Below are positions 52,005 to 60,039 of a DNA stretch of 64,000 nucleotides, piece by piece. Both the position numbers and the translations under genes were made by a program. The stretch is from CSBr16-58 sp051859825 (lineage in GTDB: Bacteria; Bacteroidota; Bacteroidia; Flavobacteriales; Schleiferiaceae). Location of the stretch: NCBI GenBank assembly GCA_051859825.1, contig JBHYFA010000002.1, positions 1 to 64,000 of the forward strand, in the 5' to 3' direction. Each line of letters starts with the position of its first letter. Within the stretch, counting starts at the first letter, position 1. Under the pieces are notes generated by a model, which had not been told where the DNA came from, did no database searches, and was given only the letters and a program-made list of their open reading frames with translations.

Positions 52005-52178
52005 CTAACGCGTCATTAAAACAGCGGTTGCAATAATCACTGTTAAAATTACGATAACCACGGCGATTTGAACACGTAACTTTTTAGGGTCGGTTCTGTT
52101 GCGCCTCCGTCTGCGTAAGAGTCTTTGCCTAACTAGCTCGCGCTTGCGTAGCCTTTCGGCGTCCTTAGGATGTGGCAT
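52005..52178 (-). CDS. 57-aa arginine-rich single-pass membrane protein
   Basis: A short frame starting MPHPKDAERLRKREL, with a basic stretch of six arginines in ten (RLLRRRRRNR) and a C-terminal hydrophobic helix (VQIAVVIVILTVIIATAVLM) ending TR. Such a layout gives a tail-anchored protein with a positive cytoplasmic N-terminus. No family was recognised. It stands directly upstream of the M20 peptidase gene in the same direction, so both are likely on one mRNA. Confidence 0.65.
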   Translation of the reverse strand: MPHPKDAERLRKRELVRQRLLRRRRRNRTDPKKLRVQIAVVIVILTVIIATAVLMTR

Positions 52179-52427
52179 AATAGTTTTATTTTAAGAGGAT
52201 AAAAGTAAGCGAAAAATGTAACCAATCCAAATGATTAGGATTTTTTTATTAAAAGCGATATTGTTTTCGTTGTTAATAAGTTGCGTTTTGCTTTGATTTT
52301 GCTGGGTGACATGAGTATTCATAGTTAGGGTTGATTAAAACTTCTACAACATTTTTCGCGTGGGGAAAAAATTAAAATCATCTTCAAAAAAATCCATCTT
52401 ACATGGAAATAAATCTCTCCGCCTTTG

Positions 52428-52435
52428 TAGTTTTG
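52428..52435 (+). promoter_or_regulatory. Promoter -7 box of the NtrC-type regulator gene (TAGTTTTG)
   Basis: An exact TAnnTTTG match, 27 nt before the ATG at 52463, which supports that start over the ATG at 52403. The gap from 52179 to 52462 holds nothing else recognisable. Confidence 0.55.
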
Positions 52436-52462
52436 ATGACCGAAATTATTAAACACAATTCC

Positions 52463-53617
52463 ATGTCGAGAATCCTTATTGCCGAAGATGAACAAGCCAT
52501 TAGAAATGTTTTGGTAAACATCCTAAAAGAAGAAAACAAAACCTTTATTGTTGATACCGCCGAAAACGGAAGAATAGCGGTGGATAAGCTTCGCGAAAAT
52601 GATTATGACCTGCTGATTTGTGATATAAAAATGCCTGAACTTGATGGCGTTGATGTTTTGGAACGCTTACCTACCATCAGTCCAGATACGGCGGCGGTGA
52701 TGATTACCGGACATGGAGATATCGACTTAGCAGTGCGCTGTATGCAAATGGGAGCATTCGACTTTATTCCTAAGCCACCAGACTTGAACAGATTGCTTAC
52801 TACTGTGCGCAATGCCCTCGACCGACAGTCACTAAAGGTGGAGAATAAAATTCTTCGCAAAAAAGTCAATCGAAAATACACCATGATTGGTGCTTCTCCA
52901 GCCTTGGAGAAAATTAGAACGATGATTGATAAGATTGCGCCTACCGATGCGCGGGTACTGATTACCGGATCCAACGGTACGGGAAAGGAATTGATGGCTC
53001 ACGCTATTCATACACAGAGTGAACGTAGTGGCTCACCGCTCATCGAGGTCAATTGCGCGGCCATTCCCTCGGAGCTTATCGAGAGTGAACTTTTTGGACA
53101 TAAAAAAGGCGCCTTTACTTCAGCTGTAAAAGATAGAAAAGGTCAGTTTGAACTAGCCAACGGCGGCACCCTCTTCCTCGACGAAATTGGCGATATGAGT
53201 TTGTCGGCTCAAGCTAAAGTGCTGCGAGCATTACAAGAAGGAAAAATTACTCCCGTGGGTGGTGATAAATCCATCAACGTGGATGTGCGGGTGATAGCCG
53301 CTACCAATAAGGATTTGCGTAAGGAAATCGAAGAAGGAAAGTTTCGTGAAGATCTCTACCACCGTTTAGCCGTGATTCTCATTCATGTTCCGGCTCTGAA
53401 TGATCGAAAGGAAGATATTCCACTATTGGTCGAGCACTTTGTCAAGACGCTTGCTGATTCAGGCATGGCGAGTAAACAGTTCTCAGCAGACGCCATTAAA
53501 GTCTTGCAAGCCAAATCATGGACGGGGAATATTCGCCAACTGCGCAATGTAGTAGAGCGATTGATGATTTTGGGAGGGGAGGAAATAAGCGCCCAAGATG
53601 TCGAAGACTTCGGGTAA
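52463..53617 (+). CDS. Sigma-54-type response regulator lacking a DNA-binding domain
   Basis: 384 aa. The receiver domain has phospho-acceptor Asp54 (LLICDIKMPELDG). The AAA+ domain has Walker A TGSNGTGKE, the sigma-54 contact loop GAFTSA (usually GAFTGA), Walker B TLFLDEIGDM, and the R-finger region KFREDLYHRL. It ends at GGEEISAQDVEDFG, right after the AAA+ lid (NIRQLRNVVERL), with no Fis-type HTH. HTH-less members of this family exist in Bacteroidota. Fragments of the palindromic repeat start 8 bp after the stop, so the end could have been truncated. Confidence 0.9.
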   Translation: MSRILIAEDEQAIRNVLVNILKEENKTFIVDTAENGRIAVDKLRENDYDLLICDIKMPELDGVDVLERLPTISPDTAAVMITGHGDIDLAVRCMQMGAFDFIPKPPDLNRLLTTVRNALDRQSLKVENKILRKKVNRKYTMIGASPALEKIRTMIDKIAPTDARVLITGSNGTGKELMAHAIHTQSERSGSPLIEVNCAAIPSELIESELFGHKKGAFTSAVKDRKGQFELANGGTLFLDEIGDMSLSAQAKVLRALQEGKITPVGGDKSINVDVRVIAATNKDLRKEIEEGKFREDLYHRLAVILIHVPALNDRKEDIPLLVEHFVKTLADSGMASKQFSADAIKVLQAKSWTGNIRQLRNVVERLMILGGEEISAQDVEDFG

Positions 53618-53624
53618 TTTTCTA

Positions 53625-53710
53625 AGCATAACGAAGCTATCGGGTTTTATAGACATCCGATAATTTGAGCCTCTACTCAAAGTTTAAGTAGCTTGTCTAG
53701 AAAGTTCTCT
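53625..53710. repeat. Fragments of the palindromic family (right end, then left-like piece)
   Basis: GCATAACGAAGCTATCGGGT and TTTATAGACA (53625-53650) is a right end starting 8 bp after the NtrC-type gene. AGCTTGTCTAGAAAGTTC (about 53691-53708) recalls a left end. They lie directly before copy E, suggesting nested or repeated insertion and loss. Confidence 0.65.
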
Positions 53711-53719
53711 GAATTTATT

Positions 53720-53864
53720 AGAGCTTGTCCATATAGTCAATGTGGCTGATCTAGAAAGTCCGAGAGCGAGGCTTGCGAAGGTTGAAAAACAGTGAGTTTA
53801 CATTAGTAAACGACCTTTTTTTCAACCGAGCATAACGAAGCTATCGGGCTTTCTAGACAGTCAT
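53720..53864. repeat. Palindromic element copy E (diverged)
   Basis: The left end AGAGCTTGTCCATATAGTC and right end GGGCTTTCTAGACAGTC are diverged forms of the family ends. The outer stem GGTTGAAAAA/TTTTTCAACC and inner hairpin TTTAC-ATTA-GTAAA are intact. No target duplication is visible. The right end lies 3 bp from the stop codon of the convergent racemase-like gene. Confidence 0.8.
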
Positions 53865-53867
53865 AAA

Positions 53868-54935
53868 TCAGAGGATTTTTTTCTCGATATATTTAGAATT
53901 CAAAATACTCAACGCCCCCATGTATTTCAATTTAAAACGAACCGTGTCGCCCACTTTATAGTTTTTACTCTTGCCTAAATCAAGAATAATCATATCGCTA
54001 CTGGCGCCAACTATGCTTATTTTTTTATCGGTGGGGATGAGGTGGTCAGGGGAAATGTCGAGTAAGCCAATATCTAGAATGGCGCGAAGGGTGGTTTTTC
54101 CGTAATCATCTTCGTTGATTTGGAATGTTTCGCCGGCAACATTTTCTTCGAGTTGACCAATGGGTATAATGGGTTTTTCTTGTATTTCAATGATCTCTGC
54201 GGCCAGCTCAAACACATCTTCATTCATGCCCTTGATGGTTTTTCCGTTGAAGAGGTTGTTGCCGAAGAATAGGCTTTCCCCAACTCTAAAGTGATTGATC
54301 CCCTTTGGTAGTCGCCTGGAAAGTAGAAGGGGTAATACCACGCTGGTGCCGCCGGTAACCCAAGGAATTTGTGTTTTGAATTTAGCTTCAATGAGCTGCT
54401 TGTATAAACTGAGCTGAATGAGTTTATCTTCCGATGGCATCACTCCGTGTAAGCAGTTGAGATTGCTGCCGATACCTACTACTTCAATATTTGGTAATTC
54501 AAATATACGAGAGTAAAAGTCCACTAAATTCTCTCCCATTACCCCTTCGCGAAGGTCGCCAAGTTCGATCATAATGATTACGCGATGCATTTTATTTTGC
54601 CTAACCGCTTCGTCTGAGAGCATTTTTATGGTTTCGTACTGGGTATTGAAACTCACATCCGCAAATTTCACCACCCTTTTAATACTGCGCTTGGCGGGAG
54701 GCTTGATGTAAACGGTATTAACCTTTGGGTCAATCTTCTTAATGCTTTCGAGATTGCTTATACGGGCATCGCATATTTCCTTGAATCCTAGGTTTACTAA
54801 GAGTTGGAGCAAGCTTGTATTACCACACAGTAGCTTTGACACTACAGCCCATTCAATATTGTGTTTTTCAAATAATCCATCGAGAAAACGAAAATTCTCT
54901 TGGAGTTTGGATTGCTTTACAAATAAAATTGCCAT
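53868..54935 (-). CDS. Alanine/ornithine racemase-family PLP enzyme
   Basis: 355 aa. A fold-type III PLP domain with the PLP lysine in WAVVSKLLCGN (about residue 34), IIMIELGDLREGVM and WVTGGTSVVLPLL, followed by a beta-domain. The set is typical of ornithine racemase and other relatives of alanine racemase. It probably interconverts L- and D-forms of ornithine, alanine or a similar amino acid. It is last in an operon after alr, 8 nt downstream. Confidence 0.87.
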   Translation of the reverse strand: MAILFVKQSKLQENFRFLDGLFEKHNIEWAVVSKLLCGNTSLLQLLVNLGFKEICDARISNLESIKKIDPKVNTVYIKPPAKRSIKRVVKFADVSFNTQYETIKMLSDEAVRQNKMHRVIIMIELGDLREGVMGENLVDFYSRIFELPNIEVVGIGSNLNCLHGVMPSEDKLIQLSLYKQLIEAKFKTQIPWVTGGTSVVLPLLLSRRLPKGINHFRVGESLFFGNNLFNGKTIKGMNEDVFELAAEIIEIQEKPIIPIGQLEENVAGETFQINEDDYGKTTLRAILDIGLLDISPDHLIPTDKKISIVGASSDMIILDLGKSKNYKVGDTVRFKLKYMGALSILNSKYIEKKIL

Positions 54936-54943
54936 TTTATTAC

Positions 54944-56098
54944 TTATTCTACCACGAATCGGGGTAAATGCTCCGGTAATCGTGTTAACAGTTCATAATT
55001 CAGTTGATTGGAAAATTCTCCAAAGGAAGCAACACTTATTTCTTTATCTCCTTGATGACCAATGAGAACAACTTCGTCATCGGGTTCGATATTTGAAATG
55101 TCGGTTACATCTATAGTAGTGCCATTCATATTTACTGTACCAATGACTGGTACGCGTTCTCCGCCCACCAATACCCGACCTTTATTGCTCAAGCTGCGGA
55201 AAAATCCGTGGGAGTAGCCAACCGGAATCACTGCGATTTTCATTTTTTTGTGTGCCATATAGGTGTTGCCATAACCAATGTACTCTCCGGTTTTTACGCT
55301 TTTTACATCCATAATCCTGCTCTTCCAAGAAATGATCCTCCTTAAAGGACTGTCTTTCATTTCTTTTGCTCCACAGTATTCGATAAATATCTCCGGGCTG
55401 GGCCAGAAGCCGTATTGCATGATGCCCACTCGTACTAGGTCGTAGCGGGTATCGGGGTAGCGAATAATGGCTGCCGAGCAGGCAAGGTGACGCTGGTAGT
55501 TGCTAAATCCATAACTTTTCAGTAAAGCATCGGCACGTTTGAAAACTTGCTTTTGCTTTTTTATTCGCCAATAGTTGCCAATGCTTTCCGCCCCAGCTAG
55601 GTGTGAACAAAGTCCAACTATTTGAATATGCGCTTCATTTTCCTTTACAAATGCTAATGCATCCGGTAAATCAGCTAAAGCAAAACCTGTACGGTTGAGT
55701 CCGGTTTCAACTTCTAAATGAATGCGAGCCACGCAATTAAGTGCTTTGGCTTCAGCAGCGGCTCTTTTCAATCTTTTCCAAGAAAAACAGAAAAAGGAAA
55801 TGTTGTGACTAATAACCCAGTCGTATGCCTGCGGATCAATATCACCCATTATCATTATTTCGCTCTGCTTTTTCGATGCGTGAAATGCGCGGTAGGCTTC
55901 GTCGTCGCTGAAAACAGAAAAGTGGTTGACTCCGCATTCTTCGGCTAAAGGAACAAATATTTCAATGCCGTGACCGTACGCATTTCCTTTTATGACGGAC
56001 GATATCTGGGTTTTGTTTTTGCGTAGCAGTTTGCGAACAAAGTCGTAGTTTGCCTCTAACGCGCTCTTTCTTAATTCAATGAAGGATGTTCCGTTCAA
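54944..56098 (-). CDS. alr: Alanine racemase
   Basis: Makes D-alanine for peptidoglycan. 384 aa, about normal. The PLP lysine is in SSVIKGNAYGHG (residue 38 region) and the catalytic tyrosine in YIGYGNTYMAHKK. ELRKSALEANYDFVRKLL and the VRVGIMQYGFWPS blocks are conserved. It overlaps the amidohydrolase gene upstream by 4 nt (ATGA). Confidence 0.95.
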   Translation of the reverse strand: MNGTSFIELRKSALEANYDFVRKLLRKNKTQISSVIKGNAYGHGIEIFVPLAEECGVNHFSVFSDDEAYRAFHASKKQSEIMIMGDIDPQAYDWVISHNISFFCFSWKRLKRAAAEAKALNCVARIHLEVETGLNRTGFALADLPDALAFVKENEAHIQIVGLCSHLAGAESIGNYWRIKKQKQVFKRADALLKSYGFSNYQRHLACSAAIIRYPDTRYDLVRVGIMQYGFWPSPEIFIEYCGAKEMKDSPLRRIISWKSRIMDVKSVKTGEYIGYGNTYMAHKKMKIAVIPVGYSHGFFRSLSNKGRVLVGGERVPVIGTVNMNGTTIDVTDISNIEPDDEVVLIGHQGDKEISVASFGEFSNQLNYELLTRLPEHLPRFVVE

Positions 56099-57258
56099 TC
56101 TTTTTCGTGTTTTTGCAGGAGAAGTTGATAATACATTTGGCTGCCGTAGGGAATGAGTTTATCGGGAAAGTCGTAGGTGGGATGATGTAAAACGGGGGTG
56201 TTTTCTCCACTTCCCAAACAAAAGAGTGCACCCTTTTTTCCTTTGAATAATTCGCCCACGTCTTCACTCCATCGGGTGGGCGCGTCCATTATGGTGTGGT
56301 CATAATTCAAATTTTCCGCAGCGGTAATGACTTCCTCGGTTTCTTCATCCGTATTCATCACGGCGGCAAAGGCCTCCACGGTTTGCATTTTTACACTAAG
56401 GTGGTGCTTTTTCGCACTATCGTTGGTTTGTTTGCGCAGTTCGTCAAGCATTACGTTGAGATCTGCATCCGTTTCCGCTCGAAGAGTCAAGGCCACCTTC
56501 ATACTCCCGGGGGTTGTTCCGAAAGCAGGTTCACCTAATTGCAGGTGTACGATGGTTGACACTTGCAGTTTGCCGTTGCGTTCCCGTTCATACTGCCACA
56601 CCTTCTGACAATCCTGAAGTACCGGTAAGGGTGAAGTACCTGCGAATGGTTCAGCGGCATGACTAGTAGCGCCTTCAATATGCAGCCAAACACCCGTTGA
56701 AGCCATACACATACTGCCGCTTTTGATCATGACTTGCCCAAAGGGATGCTCGGGTAAATTATGAAGAGCGTAAATCACATCGGGATTAAAATCTTGGAAG
56801 GCCTGGGATTTTTTTACCAATTCAGCGCCTTCACCCGTTTCCTCAGCGGGTTGGAATAGTAGGCCAACTTGAATATCGGCCAACGGATTTTTTTCTACGA
56901 GTAATCCGAGTCCGCAAACCATTGTCATGTGACCATCGTGTCCGCACTTATGACTCTTGCCTTCGTGCTTACTGGCGTAGTCTAGAGAATCTGCATCCTC
57001 CCTTATGGGTAGTGCGTCTAGTTCTGCACGAAAGATTACCCTAGTTTTAGCTGAAGAATTGTTTTGTACCATTAAGACTCCAGTATTTCCCAAGTTGCGG
57101 ATTACTCTGAATGAAGGTAGATGTTTTTCTGCCCATTTTGAAAGTCTTTCTGCCGTGAGATGCTCGTGGTGGGCAACTTCCGGATATTGGTGCAACTCAC
57201 GACGAAGTTCAACCAAAAGTTGAAAATCTTCAGGTTGAAGTTTGTTTACGGATTCCAT
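56095..57258 (-). CDS. M20-family amidohydrolase (IAA-amino-acid hydrolase-like)
   Basis: 387 aa. Metal-site motifs: HQYPEVAHHEH near the N-terminus, SHKCGHDGHMTM, FQPAEETGEGAE with the catalytic Glu-Glu, YALHNLPEHPFG, and a late His in VLHHPTYDFPD. It belongs to the group of N-acyl amino acid amidohydrolases and hippurate or diaminopimelate deacylases. With alr, an ornithine-racemase relative and a GNAT enzyme in one operon, it may act on acylated amino acids. Confidence 0.92.
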   Translation of the reverse strand: MESVNKLQPEDFQLLVELRRELHQYPEVAHHEHLTAERLSKWAEKHLPSFRVIRNLGNTGVLMVQNNSSAKTRVIFRAELDALPIREDADSLDYASKHEGKSHKCGHDGHMTMVCGLGLLVEKNPLADIQVGLLFQPAEETGEGAELVKKSQAFQDFNPDVIYALHNLPEHPFGQVMIKSGSMCMASTGVWLHIEGATSHAAEPFAGTSPLPVLQDCQKVWQYERERNGKLQVSTIVHLQLGEPAFGTTPGSMKVALTLRAETDADLNVMLDELRKQTNDSAKKHHLSVKMQTVEAFAAVMNTDEETEEVITAAENLNYDHTIMDAPTRWSEDVGELFKGKKGALFCLGSGENTPVLHHPTYDFPDKLIPYGSQMYYQLLLQKHEKD

Positions 57259-57686
57259 CGCATTTCCAGGTATTTATTGGTAAAACCGAGTTTTTCGTAG
57301 AGTTTGCGGGCGGGGTTGTCAGGTTCAACGTGTAAAGCTACACCGCCTTGTGCATTTTTTAGAGCGGTTTCCATCAAGGTTTTTCCAATACCTCTGCCTC
57401 TTTGAGATTTGTCCACCGCAATGTAAACCAAAATATTGGAGGGGATATAGCCGTGCATTCCGGTGTGATTTACAATGGTTACGCCCAGAATATTTTGATT
57501 TTCGTGGGCAACTACGGCGTAGCCACCTAGTCCACCTTTGCGTCCTAAGCAAAAATCCAAACAAGCAGATATTTGATTTTTGGGATCGCCGTATTCTTGC
57601 AAGTGCTCAAATAAAAAGTCGATGATTTGGTTTTCGCTAAAAGGCCAAGAGGAAATATTTCTTGCGTTTAGTAAGTCGAAGTTCAT
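57246..57686 (-). CDS. GNAT-family N-acetyltransferase
   Basis: 146 aa. The acetyl-CoA pyrophosphate-binding loop is VDKSQRGRGIGKTLM, and the C-terminal EPDNPARKLYEKLGF block is typical of amino-group acetyltransferases. It is first in the operon and overlaps the amidohydrolase gene by 13 nt. An acetyltransferase next to a deacylase suggests an acylation/deacylation pair. The substrate is unknown. Confidence 0.92.
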   Translation of the reverse strand: MNFDLLNARNISSWPFSENQIIDFLFEHLQEYGDPKNQISACLDFCLGRKGGLGGYAVVAHENQNILGVTIVNHTGMHGYIPSNILVYIAVDKSQRGRGIGKTLMETALKNAQGGVALHVEPDNPARKLYEKLGFTNKYLEMRWNP

Positions 57687-57764
57687 GTGTATGATTTTCT
57701 AAAAATCGCAAGATACAAAACGGGGGAGGTTGCTGCAAATCCTATTTTACTTGGATTTTTCTAA

Positions 57765-57803
57765 AAAAAGAAAGGTGCGATGAAATTGCTTTCACCGCAC
57801 CTT
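57765..57803 (-). terminator. Terminator of the AbgT-family gene
   Basis: On the minus strand AAGGTGCGGTGAAA and TTTCATCGCACCTT pair with one mismatch around a 4-nt loop, and a run of seven T follows the stem after one C. It stands 103 nt after the AbgT stop. Confidence 0.8.
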
Positions 57804-57905
57804 ACCATCAAACCAATTAACCAAACCGAAATAATAACGTCGAATTATTTTAAATGGTTCATGAGCTTGTAAAAAATATTTAGGTTTTGGAATAATTTAA
57901 CAGCC

Positions 57906-59447
57906 TTACCTAGCTGGAATATAATCAAGCGGAGCATCTGGTCCAATAGGTAGTCCAAGTAAAATCCAGATAATGAGCATGATAATCCATCCGATGAAGA
58001 ATACTACCGAGTAAGGAAGCATGGTAGAAACAATTGTTCCAATACCGGCTTTGGGGTCGTAGCGTTGCATGAAAGCCACAATTAACGCAAAATAGCTCAT
58101 CATTGGGCTAATGATATTGGTTACACTATCACCTACACGATAGGCAATTTGCGTAAATTCGGGTGAATATCCTAAAAGCATGAACATGGGAATAAATACC
58201 GGAGCCATAATGGCCCACTTGGCCGATGCCGAACCCATTACGAGGTTGATTACTGCCGATACCAATACAAAACCAATCATTAGAGGGATGCTTCCCAATT
58301 GCACTGATTCCAAGAACTCGGCACCCTTAATGGCGAAGATGAGCCCAAGATTTGTCCAGTTGAAGTAGGCCACAAACTGTGCAGCGAAAAACACCAATAC
58401 GATGTACGAACCTAGGGTTTCCATACTCTTCGACATTCCGCGCATCACGTCTTCATCGTTCTTAATGGTTTTGGCACCAATACCGTAGGCGATACCGGCA
58501 AATCCGGCGCTGAGGAAGATGAATGCTACAATTCCCGACATAAATGGTGAGCGAAGTATGCTGCCGTCTTCGGGATTTCGCAGGAAACCGTCTTCAGGAA
58601 TAAGTCCCCAAAGTATAAATGCGGTAAACAATAGCGATGCTACGAGGGCGTACCACATACCGCGTTTTTCTTCGGCACTTAACGGAGTAATTTCTTCCGC
58701 TTGTTCGGTTCCGGTATATTCACCGAGGCGGGGCATAACCAATTTCTCCGTAGTCCACGTACCCAAAGCAGCGATGAGGAAGGTTGAGAAAAACATGAAA
58801 TAGTAGTTGGCCGCCGGGTTTACGGTGTAATTTTCATCGATGATTTGTGCGGCTTCTTGTGAAAGACCAGCCAGTAGTGGGTCGATGGTTCCTAGGAGGA
58901 GGTTGGCACTATACCCTCCTGAAACTCCTGCAAATGCCGCCGCTAATCCGCCAAAGGGGTGTCTGCCAGCCGCTAGAAAAATGATGGCTGCTAGGGGCAC
59001 TAGTAGTACGTAGCCAACTTCGCTCGCGGTGTTTGAAATTACACCAGAAAATACAATAACGAAGGTGAGGGCTTTTTTCGGTGAAGACAAAACTACTAAT
59101 CGCAATACCGAACCGATAAGGCCGGAGCCCTCCGCGATTCCGATACCTAAAAGGGCAACGAGAACGGTTCCCAAAGGTGCAAAGCCGGTGAAATTGACCA
59201 CCATTTTACTGAGAATCATGTCGAGACCTTCCGCAGAAATGAGATTAAAAGGACGAACCATTTCTCCCGTACCCGGGTGGATAACTTCCAAGTCGGTGAG
59301 ACTTACCAACCATGAGAGAATAACTACCAATAATGCAAATCCGGCGAAGAGCGTTGCGGGGTGGGGGAGGGCGTTACCAAGCTTTTCTACGATATTGAGA
59401 AAGCTGTCAACGAAACTGGTCTTTTTAGCTTTGTCCTTGTTTTCCAT
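57906..59447 (-). CDS. AbgT-family transporter
   Basis: 513 aa, about 12 membrane helices. The family carries p-aminobenzoyl-glutamate or effluxes sulfonamides. Landmarks: LGNALPHPATLFAGFALLVV near the N-terminus, SNTASEVGYVLLVPLAA and FGGLAAAFAGVSGGYSANLL in the first half, and MGSASAKWAIMAPVFIPMFM and YRVGDSVTNIISPMMSYF in the second. It has its own promoter box and terminator. Confidence 0.95.
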   Translation of the reverse strand: MENKDKAKKTSFVDSFLNIVEKLGNALPHPATLFAGFALLVVILSWLVSLTDLEVIHPGTGEMVRPFNLISAEGLDMILSKMVVNFTGFAPLGTVLVALLGIGIAEGSGLIGSVLRLVVLSSPKKALTFVIVFSGVISNTASEVGYVLLVPLAAIIFLAAGRHPFGGLAAAFAGVSGGYSANLLLGTIDPLLAGLSQEAAQIIDENYTVNPAANYYFMFFSTFLIAALGTWTTEKLVMPRLGEYTGTEQAEEITPLSAEEKRGMWYALVASLLFTAFILWGLIPEDGFLRNPEDGSILRSPFMSGIVAFIFLSAGFAGIAYGIGAKTIKNDEDVMRGMSKSMETLGSYIVLVFFAAQFVAYFNWTNLGLIFAIKGAEFLESVQLGSIPLMIGFVLVSAVINLVMGSASAKWAIMAPVFIPMFMLLGYSPEFTQIAYRVGDSVTNIISPMMSYFALIVAFMQRYDPKAGIGTIVSTMLPYSVVFFIGWIIMLIIWILLGLPIGPDAPLDYIPAR

Positions 59448-59467
59448 ACGTGTTTAAAAAGAAAGGC

Positions 59468-59475
59468 CAAAACTA
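59468..59475 (-). promoter_or_regulatory. Promoter -7 box of the AbgT-family gene (TAGTTTTG)
   Basis: An exact TAnnTTTG match on the minus strand, 20 nt before the ATG. Confidence 0.5.
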
Positions 59476-60039
59476 AGTATTGGGCGATGTTTAAAAAAAT
59501 AAACTCTGCGACGAATTTTGAAGCTTTTGCTTTTGTGCGTTGGGACGCCCTAAACATTATTCGTTTCATCATGCTGTTTAAAAACCACCAAAGCCATTGT
59601 AGCACCGGTATTGGCTGCGTGAAATATCTTCCACTGCCAAAGCCTGAAAATGTCTTCTATATTTAGAACCACGAAAGGCATGAAATGTCCATGTAGTAGC
59701 CTTCACAAGCTCCAATAAAAATTGACAAGGATATTCCATAACTTGTCCCGATATGTATGATGGGATGACCTTATAAAAACAAATAATTTACATGTGAACT
59801 ATACGAAAATGTTGCTGCGCAACGGTTGCAGTGTAGAAGTTGAATTTTTAAAGAAGCAAACACACAATCCATTTTTCGTGCTTTTCGTGTGTTTCGTGCT
59901 TTTCGTGTGTTTCGTGGTACAAGAATAATAAGTTTCGCTTTGCAGAAATTGTTTTGAGTTTGCAATGAATGGATTTTTCGAGAATTTTTAATGGGTTTTA
60001 ACTGCCGTTCCAATTGTATTTTGGCGCAAATTTTTTTGG
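59476..60039. other. Intergenic region with TTTCGTG repeats, no gene seen
   Basis: Open frames here are antisense or repeat-driven and unconvincing. It contains the TTTCGTG tandem below and GAACCACGAAAGGCATGAAA at 59666-59685, which is the reverse complement of the window's first 20 bases with two changes. GTCCCGATATGTATGATGGG near 59745 echoes the inner stem of element D. Confidence 0.5.
59874..59916. repeat. Tandem TTTCGTG-type repeat
   Basis: Two perfect 18-bp units of CTTTTCGTGTGTTTCGTG (59881-59898 and 59899-59916) are preceded by a half unit TTTTTCGTG. Confidence 0.85.

Noticed and set aside
59771..60013. 80-aa minus-strand frame with repeated RNTRKAR
   Set aside because: The repeated residues come directly from the TTTCGTG tandem repeat, so it is repeat-driven, not coding.
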